Source: a virus. Taken from it: DNA of 60,134 nt. Shown piece by piece: positions 41,060 through 50,217 of this stretch (positions within the stretch are counted from its first letter, which is position 1; each line of letters begins with the position of its first letter). Both the position numbers and the translations under genes were made by a program. Under the pieces are notes generated by a model. It had not been told where the DNA came from and did no database searches. It saw only the letters and a program-made list of their open reading frames with translations. Location: the IMG/VR virus record IMGVR_UViG_3300028025_004184, positions 1 through 60,134 of that record; one strand, 5' to 3'.

Positions 41060-43441
41060 ATGGGAATGCGTTCAAATACAAATCAAGTTGGTCAAGGAAT
41101 GGGCACAGCCCTGACTGAGGAAGAAAAGAGAAAGCAGGAACAAGAACAAGCTCCACAGCCTCAAATCCAACAAACAACATCCGCAGCTCCTCGCATCGGA
41201 GAAGCTCAGGCAACAGCCATGAAAGCGGCTCCAAAAGAGCAGAAAGCTGGAACTGGTACTTTCGCTAATCTTAAAAGTTATATACAGGCTGCTCAGGGCG
41301 GAGGTCAGCAAAGAATTGCTCAGGCCGCAACGCAAAAAGTTCAGAATGTGGCAACTGGTGCTCAGAAGGGTATCCAGCAAGCTCAGAACGTATTTGGAAA
41401 AAAAGTAGAGGCAGGAAGTTTGTCTGGAATAGCTGCTCCGGGAGGAGTAGAGGCGGTTGGAAAAGAAGCCCAAGATATTATTAACGCAGCTAGAAAGGTT
41501 ACATATCAAGCTCCACAGCCAGCTACTGCACCTGCTACTCAGGCCACGGCTCCTGCCACAACAGCTGCAACAGCTCCTTCAGGTGAACAACCACAGCAGT
41601 CAGTTGTAGAACCCACAGTTGCTCAAGCTCAACAGTATTTTACTCCAGAACAGCAAAAGCGTTTTGCAGACATTATTAACGCACAATATGGTGGCCCAGC
41701 ATCTTTACAAGAAGCTGGACTTTATAGCGACATTGCTAAAAAAGCCAGAACAGCTCAAGAAGCAATTGGTCAAACTCAGACAGCCGCTGGAAGAGAGCAG
41801 TTGTTAAGAAATATCTTCAGCCAAGGTAGAGATTATACTAGAGGGCAATCTAAGCTAGATGCTTTACTTTTAAACACATCTCAGCAAGGTGTTGGAGAAT
41901 TACAGAGTCAGGCAAAGCAAGCAGGTAACATTCAGCAGCAAGCAGAACAAGCGCAGACACAATCTGCAAATGAAGCAGCTCAGAGAGCTAAAGAAATTTC
42001 AGATGTGCAACAAGCTTCTAGAAAAGCATTTTTAGAAGGTAGAACTGCTGAAGAAGCAGCTACTGAAACTAGAATGGACAAGCTTATAAAAGATCCAGCA
42101 TTAGATGCTTCTGGAAATAAAATACCTAAACTAGATATGGAAGGAAAGCCTATAGTAGATGCAGCTGGTAATCCAGTTTATCAAACTCAGTGGGACCAGC
42201 TTCCAGAATATTTTAGAGATATTATTAGAAATAAAGAAGCTAATAACAAAGCTATGCAAGCAGAGGCGTTTGCAAATTTAGACTCGTCAACTGGACTCAA
42301 TGAAGCAGGATATAAAAAAGCTCAGGCTAATCTCAAGGCTCAGCAAATAGCATTAGAAAATGCTAAAAATATTAATATGTATAGAGCTATAGGTGGATTG
42401 GCTCCTGATGAAAATGTGGATGAAAAAATTAAAATAGCTCAGCAAAATTTAGATGCTGCAAAATCTGACTTAGCTGGCTACTCAGATTATTTAAAACAGC
42501 GTAAAGATATCCAGAATATGAGCATGAAGCAGCTTAGATTAAGCCCTGAAGAAGCGGCTATTCTGGGGGTATCTTCTGGTGAAGGATTTTATAATGAACT
42601 GCCAACATTAATAAAAGACGTTAACGCAGAAAGATCAAGATTAATTACAAAAGATGAATTTGCTAGACAACAAGCATTAGCACAGTTAGCAGGTACAGAT
42701 ATTTCAAGAGCTTTACAAAAAGATTTAATGTACACAGACGCAGAAAAAGCAGGATCTCAGACATTAAGTAGTTCTTTAGATACTCAAGCAATAAGAAACG
42801 CTCTTAATGAAGCACAAACAAAATTTAAAGAAAGTGCAGAGGCCGCTAATTTAACTGGAAGTGGTAAAAAGAAAGTGTCCAGAGGTAACTGGGCGGGAAC
42901 AAGAACTAAAACATATACAGCTTCACAAGAAGGTAATGTTGCAGATATGTTGCGTCAAGCAGGATATGATGTTTCTGCAGAAAGTCCTGAAGCAGCTAAA
43001 TCATTGCTAACAGATAAAGAAGCTTTAGCTAATTATTTAGGAGCAACAGATACTTCTAGAGGAGATTCTGGGAGTATGTGGGCAGAAGGTGCTGCAAGAA
43101 CAGGAACAGGAGCTGCTATAGGAGCTGCTCTTGGATCATATGTTCCGGTTATAGGAACAGGTGTAGGAGCCGCTATAGGTAGTATGTATGGATCTATTCT
43201 TGGAGGAAATTCTACTCTTTCTAATGTAGTAGGAAATCTAGGTGGAGGTAGAATGAGTGATTCTGCCATGGCAGAAGTAGGTAAAGGTACTGCGAAAGAA
43301 TTAGCAATAAAAGATTTATATAATAAATATAATAAATATTTAGCTGGACAAGGATTTGAAAATAGAGCTAATATAGTAGACTCTGATATTACATCAGCTA
43401 GATCTGCTGCGCTTCAAGATTTATTACGTAGACAAGGCTAA
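41060..43441 (+). CDS. Internal virion protein (ejection protein), tagged C-terminus
   Basis: 793 residues, rich in Q and A, helical, with coiled coils. A glycine-zipper hydrophobic region (TGAAIGAALGSYVPVIGTG, then VGAAIGSMYGSILGG; about 680-715) could insert in membranes. The end RSAALQDLLRRQG resembles the tag of the proteins at 5731, 6542 and 7632. Position after the nozzle and composition fit a protein stored in the capsid and ejected with DNA. Confidence 0.75.
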   Translation: MGMRSNTNQVGQGMGTALTEEEKRKQEQEQAPQPQIQQTTSAAPRIGEAQATAMKAAPKEQKAGTGTFANLKSYIQAAQGGGQQRIAQAATQKVQNVATGAQKGIQQAQNVFGKKVEAGSLSGIAAPGGVEAVGKEAQDIINAARKVTYQAPQPATAPATQATAPATTAATAPSGEQPQQSVVEPTVAQAQQYFTPEQQKRFADIINAQYGGPASLQEAGLYSDIAKKARTAQEAIGQTQTAAGREQLLRNIFSQGRDYTRGQSKLDALLLNTSQQGVGELQSQAKQAGNIQQQAEQAQTQSANEAAQRAKEISDVQQASRKAFLEGRTAEEAATETRMDKLIKDPALDASGNKIPKLDMEGKPIVDAAGNPVYQTQWDQLPEYFRDIIRNKEANNKAMQAEAFANLDSSTGLNEAGYKKAQANLKAQQIALENAKNINMYRAIGGLAPDENVDEKIKIAQQNLDAAKSDLAGYSDYLKQRKDIQNMSMKQLRLSPEEAAILGVSSGEGFYNELPTLIKDVNAERSRLITKDEFARQQALAQLAGTDISRALQKDLMYTDAEKAGSQTLSSSLDTQAIRNALNEAQTKFKESAEAANLTGSGKKKVSRGNWAGTRTKTYTASQEGNVADMLRQAGYDVSAESPEAAKSLLTDKEALANYLGATDTSRGDSGSMWAEGAARTGTGAAIGAALGSYVPVIGTGVGAAIGSMYGSILGGNSTLSNVVGNLGGGRMSDSAMAEVGKGTAKELAIKDLYNKYNKYLAGQGFENRANIVDSDITSARSAALQDLLRRQG

Positions 43442-43443
43442 GA

Positions 43444-43800
43444 ATGTCAAGTTTATACGCTCAATTTGTTAAAGAAACTGTTAATTGGGACACTTTAGAA
43501 GACGAAGACAGCTTTACAACTTATGAGATTCAGTCTGTTGGTCCAGTTAAGTGTTTAAAAGTTATAGAGATGTATGTTGCTCCATATGCTAGAGGTAAAG
43601 ATAAGTGGAGAGATTTAATGATTAAAATTGAAGAAATTGCCAGACAAGAAAAATGTAAGACAATTTCTGCACAGATAAGTAAAAGTACTTCAGAATTTAC
43701 ACAACAAAGAACTGCGCACTTATGCAGGTTGTTTGGAATGCAACATTCGTATGAAGATGTATATCAGATAGTTTATAATAGAGGTGTCAAATATGAGTAA
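43444..43800 (+). CDS. Internal virion protein with GNAT-like fold (T7 gp13-like)
   Basis: 118 residues. IEMYVAPYARGKDKWRDLMI-type segment (the A-x-x-x-R/G-x-G-like acetyl-CoA loop is poorly kept), then IEEIARQEKCKTISAQI and HLCRLFGMQHSYEDVYQIVY as in GNAT C-terminal strands. T7 gp13, a small protein in the same genome place, is of the same type. Catalysis doubtful. Confidence 0.6.
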   Translation: MSSLYAQFVKETVNWDTLEDEDSFTTYEIQSVGPVKCLKVIEMYVAPYARGKDKWRDLMIKIEEIARQEKCKTISAQISKSTSEFTQQRTAHLCRLFGMQHSYEDVYQIVYNRGVKYE

Positions 43801-44653
43801 GAACGCTGGAAAAAGTGAAATGTCAGATGCTACAGCATTGATGCGAGATAACATAGCTCGTCTTGAGGCAATCGGCATTCCTACCATAGAAGCTCAAAAA
43901 ATTGCACTACAAAGTCCAGAGTTAGTAGGATTATTAGAAGCTGAGCAGTTGGGACCATCTGCCATGCAGGGAGTTCAAGAAGATCCTAGACTTAAAGCAG
44001 CTCAAATGGCAGTTTTAGAGGAATATGCTAATACTGGAAATAGAGGTGGATTAGATGCTGCATCAAGACTTAATATAGAACAAGGATTAGGAAGAGTAGC
44101 AGGATCTGAACAGGCTAGGCTTCAAACTATCGAAGAAGATCCTACTTTAGGTCAAGGTCAGAAATTAGCCCTTAAAGAGAAGGCAATACAAAATGCTGGT
44201 CAGGCTGGAAGAGATATTGCATTACAAACAGCTGCTCAAGCTCAACAAGCTAAAATGGCAGCATTAGGACAACAAGGAAGTATGGCCTCTCAAATGTCTC
44301 AACAACAACTTGCATTAGCTGGACAAAAGGCTTCTGCAGCAGACGTTATAAATCAGTTTAATACACAAAACAGACAAAATACAAATCAATTTAATGCTCA
44401 AAATAGAATTGCAACACAAAGAGGAACAGAGGCTACAAAAAATCAACAACAACTTTATAATACAGGACTTATTCAGCAGCAATTTCAAAATGAAATGGCA
44501 AGAGCTACGGGAATCACCGGTCAACAATCTAATCTTGCTAATTTATATGGACAACAAGCAGCCTCAGCTCAACAAGCTCAACAAGCTCAGACAGGAGCAC
44601 TACTTAACTTAGGTGGTACACTTGGAGCAGCAGCTTTAACAAAAGGGAAGTAG
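43784..44653 (+). CDS. Internal virion protein (T7 gp14-like), 289 residues
   Basis: Helical, Q/A-rich (MASQMSQQQLALAGQKA, NQFNAQNRIATQRG) with a short hydrophobic end (LLNLGGTLGAAALTKGK). Composition, size and place match channel-forming ejection proteins such as T7 gp14. Overlaps the previous gene by 17 bases. Confidence 0.7.
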   Translation: MSNMSKNAGKSEMSDATALMRDNIARLEAIGIPTIEAQKIALQSPELVGLLEAEQLGPSAMQGVQEDPRLKAAQMAVLEEYANTGNRGGLDAASRLNIEQGLGRVAGSEQARLQTIEEDPTLGQGQKLALKEKAIQNAGQAGRDIALQTAAQAQQAKMAALGQQGSMASQMSQQQLALAGQKASAADVINQFNTQNRQNTNQFNAQNRIATQRGTEATKNQQQLYNTGLIQQQFQNEMARATGITGQQSNLANLYGQQAASAQQAQQAQTGALLNLGGTLGAAALTKGK

Positions 44654-44654
44654 T

Positions 44655-45926
44655 ATGGCAATGTTTCCATTTATAAAAACAGAAGAAGATGATAACTTAT
44701 TGCAGGAAATTCCTCAGTCTCCAAGCTATGAAGATTCTATTAGAGGAATAGCTGGATACCAACCAGAAGAAGCTCCAATGGCTTCTACTTCTCCAGACAT
44801 TACAACTGCACCAACTGCACCAACTGCTCCAACTAAACTAGCTGATCTGTTGCCAGCAAAGGCTGAAACTGATACGTCAAAAACTCCAGAAGCTCCTATG
44901 TCTGCTCAAGATAAGCTATTGAAAGAGTACTTACAGTTATTTGGTAAAGATACAACAGATGAGTTGAAGTCTGCTAGAGATCGTGATAGGATGCTTAAGA
45001 TAGGCGGATCTATCGGAGATGCACTAGCTACTTACATTAATGCACAGGGACAAATGAATGCTAAGGTTCCGGGAGTACAGGTTCAGCAAGGTGCTGGATT
45101 AGGGAAAGTGGCTGATATGTTTGCCACAGCTCCGGAGATTCAAAGCGATATTGCTACTAGAAGAGAAGCTTTGATGAATCAATATAAGCAATTAGCTATG
45201 CAACAAATGTCTGAAGCAAAAAGAGAATCAGCTGCTAAAATTGCAGAAAATAGAAATAAAACAATACTAGAAGCAGCTCAAATTGGTGCAAGTGGAAGAA
45301 GTGATTTAGCTGAAATAGGCAGAGAAAATAAAAAAAATGAATTAATTGATAAAAATACTATAAAATTAAAGTCAGATCTTACTGAATCTCAAGCGGTAGC
45401 TACAACTATCTCTAATGTAGAGAAGTTACTAGGGTTTAATTTAGATGATGTAGATTTAGAGACAGGTACAGTTAAAGGAAAACCTGTAGATATTCCGGGA
45501 GTTAATATTCCCGGTAAAGGCAGGACTACTTTTTACTCTTCAGCAGCTAGAGAACTTGATGATACTATGAGCAACCTTTTTAACGTAGAATTAAAAAATA
45601 GATCTGGTGTTTCAGTTACTCCTCCAGAATTACAAGCACTAAAAAAAGAATTTAGTGAGGGTAAATTTAATACCGAGGAAGAAAAATTAAAAGCATTAAA
45701 AAGATTTAAACAAGCTCTTAAGACAGCCTTCAGAAATATAGAAGCTGGATATTCAAAAGAAGTGATTTCTGAATATCAAGATAGAGGGGGATTTACATCT
45801 GATAGACTTGGTAAAACTTCTGAAAAAACAACTAAAAAGGCTGCTGCAGGAGATATAGTTACTGTAAAAGGTAAAAAATATAAAGTTGCAGAAGATGGCG
45901 ATTCTTTAATTCCAGTAGGTCAATAA
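44655..45926 (+). CDS. Internal virion protein, 423 residues
   Basis: Proline/threonine-rich linker near residues 45-75 (TAPTAPTAPT), then helices with QYKQLAMQQMSEAKRESAAK, and a KOW-like end (AGDIVTVKGKKYKVAEDGD) preceded by NIEAGYSKEVISEYQDRGG. Overlaps the next start by 1 base. Part of the ejection cluster by position and composition. Confidence 0.65.
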   Translation: MAMFPFIKTEEDDNLLQEIPQSPSYEDSIRGIAGYQPEEAPMASTSPDITTAPTAPTAPTKLADLLPAKAETDTSKTPEAPMSAQDKLLKEYLQLFGKDTTDELKSARDRDRMLKIGGSIGDALATYINAQGQMNAKVPGVQVQQGAGLGKVADMFATAPEIQSDIATRREALMNQYKQLAMQQMSEAKRESAAKIAENRNKTILEAAQIGASGRSDLAEIGRENKKNELIDKNTIKLKSDLTESQAVATTISNVEKLLGFNLDDVDLETGTVKGKPVDIPGVNIPGKGRTTFYSSAARELDDTMSNLFNVELKNRSGVSVTPPELQALKKEFSEGKFNTEEEKLKALKRFKQALKTAFRNIEAGYSKEVISEYQDRGGFTSDRLGKTSEKTTKKAAAGDIVTVKGKKYKVAEDGDSLIPVGQ

Positions 45927-48049
45927 TGAAATTATCCGAATTAAATGAAAACGAATATGAAATAGAAACTCCAAAGAATGAAGAAGCTCCTCTTTCTTTG
46001 TCATCGTTGTCTGATAGTGATTATGAGATAGAAAGTCCAACTGAATCAAAAGAAACTTTACCGGAAGATGAAGTAACAGCACCTGCAATTGGGTATTTAG
46101 CTGGAAAAGCAACTCAGAGAGGTATTGAAAAAACTGGAGAATACGCCGAAAAAGGCTTAGAAAAAATAGCTCAAATGGGAGGAACTTCTCCAGAGCAACT
46201 TAAAGTTATTAAAGAAAATTTTCCAGCATTTAAAAATACAGATCCAATACAAGAGATGAATGATCTTTTAGCTCAAGCTAGAGGAACAAATACTAATATT
46301 AATGAAATGTACCAACAAGCTGAAAAGTTATTAGCTGATAAAAAAATAACTCCAGATCAATATAAAAATATAGTTCAAAATGCCATACTAGAAAGAGATG
46401 AATATGGTCAGCGAACATTTGCTAAACCTATATCTCAAAGTGAAATAAATAAAGCAGATACTAAAGTTTTAAATGATTTAAGAAAAGAAGCTGTTATAAA
46501 AGAACAAAAAATGTTAGATGAATTTGCTAAATTAAAAGCAGATGAAGCTATAAAAACAGCAGATTTTAATTATAAAATAACAAATGCTACAGATCAGCAA
46601 TTGCCAAGAAATATTGAATCTGAAATAAGAAAAAATACTATAGATAAAATTAAAACTAATCCACAAGAATTTGGTTTTAAAGGACTAGAGTCTGAGATTT
46701 TAGGAGATTATGATACTAGAATAAGTAAAGAAATTGCAGCACTACAGACTCCTTTAGCAAAAGAATTTCCATCATTACAAGGTAAATCTATAGTTCCAGC
46801 GGAAGAACGTGCTTTTCAAAAAATACTAAATATGCCTAGTAAGGCAGATATTTCTGGTAATAGATTACAAGAAATGTTAAGAGAATTTAGAGATCGTGGA
46901 TTTACAGAGCAAGGTCAGTTAAGTGAAAAGCCAGCGGTAGCAACAGCAACTCAAGTAAGAAAAAAAATATCAGAACTTTCTCCTGAAGCTGGAAGATTGA
47001 TGGAAGCTGAAAATGTTGAATTATCTAAACTAGAAGCTTTAGAAAATGCAGGATATATAAAAAGAGTTGGCGAAGGTACTAAAACAACAATTGATATGCC
47101 AGACTCTCAAATAAATAATATGGTTAAAGATCTAGCTACTTCTTATGATAAAGCTAGTCCAACAAATGTTATAGAAAATATAGAAGTTTTAAAAAAGTAT
47201 TTACCAGAAAATAAATTTAAGAAACTCCAAATAGCTGCATTAAAATTAGCAGAAAAGAAGGATGGAGGAATTGGTTATGTTAACGCTAATATAATCAATC
47301 AAATACTACAAAGTATAACTACTAGAAGCGTATCTAGAGCAGTTGCTACTTTACCCGAAGCTGTTAGTAATATGTTACCTAAAACTACAATGGTAGCAAA
47401 AGTTATAGGAAAAGGTGCGCTTAAAGCACTTCCAGCGGTAGGAGCCGGGATTGGTGGAATTGCCGCACAAGCTGCTGAAGAAGCTCTATCTCCAGAGACA
47501 TCAGGAGCACTACCTACAGAAGTAGAAACAGAAGATAGAAGAAATGCTCCAATCCCAGTAAATCCACAAGAAGCAGATAGAATTAAATCTACCTATTGGT
47601 TTGAAAAAGGATATACCCCAGAAGAACAAGTTCAAAAAGCAAGACTTGCCAGCTTTAGACAAGAGCTTCCAGATCAAGGTAGAATGGATGAAATGCCATC
47701 TCCTTACGCAAAGCCTGAAGTTAAGCAATATAAAGAACAAGTATTAGCTGCTAAAAAAGCAGGAGCATTGGCTCCAACTTATGTAGAAGCCCCTCTTAAG
47801 CAAGTTTTAAAAGCTGATAGTCCAGCTGAGATCTCATCTATTGCTCAGTCTATGCAAACTATGCCAGACAAAGCTTCGCAAGAGTATAGTCGTGTATTAA
47901 GCCAAATTGTTGATGCCCCAGCTTCTCAGAAGGAAGCTGTACTATTTGGATTAAATCAGCAACCAGCTTTCAGAGAGTTAGTGCGTAAACTTAAAGATCA
48001 GCAAAAGACAGAAGAAGAAACACCCTTAATGTTAAAAGGCCCTGCTTAA
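45926..48049 (+). CDS. Large internal virion protein, 707 residues
   Basis: Mostly helical and charged. A hydrophobic glycine-rich stretch KGALKALPAVGAGIGGIAAQ (about 492-511) resembles the segment KALPFVGPAIGAAAAL of the protein at 5731. The C-terminal 180 residues have WFEKGYTPEEQVQKARLASF. No lysozyme or transglycosylase motif seen. Last gene of the ejection cluster. Confidence 0.7.
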   Translation: MKLSELNENEYEIETPKNEEAPLSLSSLSDSDYEIESPTESKETLPEDEVTAPAIGYLAGKATQRGIEKTGEYAEKGLEKIAQMGGTSPEQLKVIKENFPAFKNTDPIQEMNDLLAQARGTNTNINEMYQQAEKLLADKKITPDQYKNIVQNAILERDEYGQRTFAKPISQSEINKADTKVLNDLRKEAVIKEQKMLDEFAKLKADEAIKTADFNYKITNATDQQLPRNIESEIRKNTIDKIKTNPQEFGFKGLESEILGDYDTRISKEIAALQTPLAKEFPSLQGKSIVPAEERAFQKILNMPSKADISGNRLQEMLREFRDRGFTEQGQLSEKPAVATATQVRKKISELSPEAGRLMEAENVELSKLEALENAGYIKRVGEGTKTTIDMPDSQINNMVKDLATSYDKASPTNVIENIEVLKKYLPENKFKKLQIAALKLAEKKDGGIGYVNANIINQILQSITTRSVSRAVATLPEAVSNMLPKTTMVAKVIGKGALKALPAVGAGIGGIAAQAAEEALSPETSGALPTEVETEDRRNAPIPVNPQEADRIKSTYWFEKGYTPEEQVQKARLASFRQELPDQGRMDEMPSPYAKPEVKQYKEQVLAAKKAGALAPTYVEAPLKQVLKADSPAEISSIAQSMQTMPDKASQEYSRVLSQIVDAPASQKEAVLFGLNQQPAFRELVRKLKDQQKTEEETPLMLKGPA
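48015..48036 (+). promoter_or_regulatory. Possible late promoter element inside the preceding gene
   Basis: AAACACCCTTAATGTTAAAAGG with the CACCCTTA core at 48018-48025, 34 bases before the start at 48059. Match downstream of the core is poor and an 8-base core is expected about once or twice by chance in the window. Confidence 0.4.
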
Positions 48050-48058
48050 AGGAATGTT

Positions 48059-48334
48059 ATGCAAGAGCAATTAGACAAAATTGAAGAAAAAGTTGACAGA
48101 ATTGAGTCTAAGATATCTAACATAGATGTTACTCTTGCTAAGCAAGAAGTAAACTTAGCTGAACATATGAGAAGAACTGAGTTGAATGAAATAGCGGTTG
48201 AAAAAATAAGAGAAACATTAGTTCCCATAAACAAACACGTAAATATGTTAGAAGGTGTTTTTAAATTTTTTGGACTAATATCTATTTTATTAGGAATTGT
48301 AGTTTCTTTATTAAAACTAATTAGTTTGATGTAA
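48059..48334 (+). CDS. Membrane-anchored coiled-coil protein (XhlA/holin-like), 91 residues
   Basis: N-terminal coiled coil (LDKIEEKVDRIESKISNIDV), segment TLAKQEVNLAEHMRRTEL as in haemolysin XhlA-type phage proteins, and one C-terminal transmembrane helix (FGLISILLGIVVSLLKLI). Last rightward gene. Could help lysis or anchor a virion component; ribosome site AAAGGAATG-like just upstream. Confidence 0.7.
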   Translation: MQEQLDKIEEKVDRIESKISNIDVTLAKQEVNLAEHMRRTELNEIAVEKIRETLVPINKHVNMLEGVFKFFGLISILLGIVVSLLKLISLM

Positions 48335-48956
48335 AATATTCAAAAATTAAGTTTCTAGTATGTGTAGCTTTTTTTCTACAAACTTTAATAATAGTAGTAG
48401 CATGAAGCCCTAATTCTTGTGCCGCAATAGACGCTGATTGATAAATCACTCCAGTATTAATACAAATAACAGGCTTGCATCCATGACCTCTGAGTTTTCT
48501 AGTTTCAGATATCTTTTTCTTAGTTCCCTCTGACCTTAGTTTTCCATACATTGGGTTATTAATACCTTTTACCTTTTCTGATGTTTTTCTTTTTGATTCT
48601 TCACTTCTCTTCTTGCCATACATCGGATTTCCTTTGCCAGAATATAAAACAGATCTATATTTTATAGTAGACTCTTGAGCTTTAAATCCCCACGCACCCT
48701 CTCCACCATTAGTAAGATTTGCTTCACAATAACCTAAAGATTTATACAGCTTTATTAATTCAACTTCTTTTTTATAAGCTTCTTTTTGAGTTAAATTTTT
48801 TAAAATTATTTGAACTTTATAACCAATTTTAGAAATGCTTTTCCAGTATTTGTTCCTACTCTTTTTCTGAAAAGCTCTATCCCCACTACCTTTCCCTATA
48901 TAAAATGGAGTATTATTATCAATTCTTATGTGTCTATAAATATAATACTTATTCAT
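48321..48956 (-). CDS. GIY-YIG homing endonuclease
   Basis: 211 residues. GIY-YIG core: YYIYRH (4-9) and FYIGKGSGDR (18-27), later K/E residues of the domain. Two NUMOD3-like DNA-binding repeats (NPMYGKKRSEESKRKTSEK and NPMYGKLRSEGTKKKISET) and a NUMOD1-like helix-turn-helix end (SASIAAQELGLHATTIIKV). Full layout of a free-standing selfish nuclease, inserted at the point where the two transcription units meet; its 3' end overlaps the convergent gene by 14 bases. Confidence 0.9.
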   Translation of the reverse strand: MNKYYIYRHIRIDNNTPFYIGKGSGDRAFQKKSRNKYWKSISKIGYKVQIILKNLTQKEAYKKEVELIKLYKSLGYCEANLTNGGEGAWGFKAQESTIKYRSVLYSGKGNPMYGKKRSEESKRKTSEKVKGINNPMYGKLRSEGTKKKISETRKLRGHGCKPVICINTGVIYQSASIAAQELGLHATTIIKVCRKKATHTRNLIFEYFTSN

Positions 48957-48968
48957 ACATAATTAGGC

Positions 48969-49127
48969 TTATTTCTTAATACAAAAAGCTTTCACTTTAA
49001 ATGACTTACTTTCTAGAGCAACAAGCTTCTCAATAGCTTGCATGCATGTTATGTTAGATTTAAAATCCTGAGTTTTAAGCTGGACTTCACCTGACAAAGA
49101 AAAATAGTAAAAAAATAAAACGTACAT
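48969..49127 (-). CDS. Small possibly exported protein, 52 residues
   Basis: ATG preceded by AAAGGAATT. Hydrophobic start (MYVLFFYYFSLSG) that may be a signal or anchor sequence, then a polar part with two cysteines (NITCMQAIEKLVALES, FKVKAFCIKK), which could form a disulphide in the periplasm. Unknown. Confidence 0.55.
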   Translation of the reverse strand: MYVLFFYYFSLSGEVQLKTQDFKSNITCMQAIEKLVALESKSFKVKAFCIKK

Positions 49128-49149
49128 TATAGTAATTCCTTTTCAAGGC

Positions 49150-49566
49150 TTAAAAATTTACACTTATTGCATGAGTAATAATCCCAAATGATACTAGGTT
49201 ATCAACCACAATTTGGTAATCATCTGTTGTAATCACAGGTATCTTAATATCTAGTCCGATAACTGGAGTAAACCCAGCGACTGACGGAGGAACAATTCCA
49301 CGTTTTTGAAAAGTATTAAAATTAGTATTATACCCACCTATCATAAAATCAGTGTACTCACCAACTTTAAAGCTAGATATTGGTCCAACAATATTCCCAC
49401 AAGCCGAATCTTTACCCTTAAGAATACCTATCTTAGCCTTATCGCTTCCAGCCATAGCTATAACGTATTCGTTATGTATAGTTCCAACATTATTTATAGT
49501 ATTACAATAATTTAACTTAGGAGCCATGTAGTGATGTGTTATTCCGCCGTAAATCAGGGATATCAT
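49150..49566 (-). CDS. Probable outer-membrane-type beta protein, 138 residues
   Basis: Start chosen at ATG 49566 because GGAGG lies 6 bases before it; an upstream GTG is the alternative. Alternating strands with glycine turns (EYVIAMAGSDKAKIGILKG, SFKVGEYTDFMIGGYN, GFTPVIGLDIKIPV) and a terminal phenylalanine (THAISVNF), as in outer membrane barrels. No clear signal peptide. Unknown; could alter the host surface or act in lysis. Confidence 0.6.
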   Translation of the reverse strand: MISLIYGGITHHYMAPKLNYCNTINNVGTIHNEYVIAMAGSDKAKIGILKGKDSACGNIVGPISSFKVGEYTDFMIGGYNTNFNTFQKRGIVPPSVAGFTPVIGLDIKIPVITTDDYQIVVDNLVSFGIITHAISVNF

Positions 49567-49669
49567 ACTTTTCCTCCATGCCACTATAAAGTTTGTGACA
49601 TGCCAAAAATCCTAGCATGAAGAAAAGGAAAGCACAACATATAAAAGTTCCCCAAGTCATATCTTTCAT
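49517..49669 (-). CDS. 50-residue membrane protein overlapping the next gene
   Basis: Starts in the stop of the upstream gene (ATGA). One hydrophobic helix (TFICCAFLFFMLGFLACH, residues 8-25) with cysteines, then a polar tail that is encoded over the first 50 bases of the following gene in another frame. Overlapping membrane-protein pairs are typical of spanins, but no lipobox is clear (FLAC is imperfect). Confidence 0.6.
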   Translation of the reverse strand: MKDMTWGTFICCAFLFFMLGFLACHKLYSGMEEKYDIPDLRRNNTSLHGS

Positions 49670-50217
49670 GATCCTACAATCCAATGTTTTTCATTAGCTT
49701 TATACTTCGGAAGTTCTTCTTGCTCAAATAAAGCCTTATCTAAAAACCTAATTCTATACTGTGGATAAAGCATAAGATAGCCATCATTTGTCTGAATGGC
49801 GTGTAACTGTTTCCAGTGAGTAGGGTGGCGAGAAAACCCCTCTCCAACAAAATCTATAGTAAAAAGATACTTTCCAGACTTGGCTGGTATCATATCAGGC
49901 TTAACTTCACACTCAGCGTACCTAAGAGTTTCCATAACAAAAAAGTCAATGTCATCGCTTACACAGTCCCACATCTGAGCGTCTTGAAGGTTTATAAGCC
50001 CATTAAACTCGTCCTCTCTAAAGGTTATGGCATGTGCCGGTAGTCCAGTAAAAAGAGCACCATTGTCCAATAAAATGCTAAATTGCAAAGCTTGGTTTTG
50101 TCTAGCCCTTACAGACACTAAATGTCCAGCCGTTTTGCCATAGAAGTTAGAGTCATCATTAAATAAGAACCTATTCCAAACATACACACGAATTGGAGGC
50201 AAGTTAGCGTTACTCAT
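49666..50217 (-). CDS. Conserved phage protein of unknown function, 183 residues
   Basis: ATG at 50217 overlaps the ClpX-like gene stop by 4 bases (ATGA). Begins MSNANLPPIRVYVWNRFLF, a start seen in conserved proteins of other large phages (NLPPIRVYVRxxYLY...), with LDNGALFTGLPAHAI and LINLQDAQMWDCVSDDI following that pattern (family from memory). The coupling to the ClpX-like gene suggests a partner or substrate adaptor, inferred. Confidence 0.75.
   Translation of the reverse strand: MSNANLPPIRVYVWNRFLFNDDSNFYGKTAGHLVSVRARQNQALQFSILLDNGALFTGLPAHAITFREDEFNGLINLQDAQMWDCVSDDIDFFVMETLRYAECEVKPDMIPAKSGKYLFTIDFVGEGFSRHPTHWKQLHAIQTNDGYLMLYPQYRIRFLDKALFEQEELPKYKANEKHWIVGS

Noticed and set aside
41072-41509. 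145-codon minus-strand frame
   Set aside because: Shadow of the Q/A-rich internal virion protein gene.
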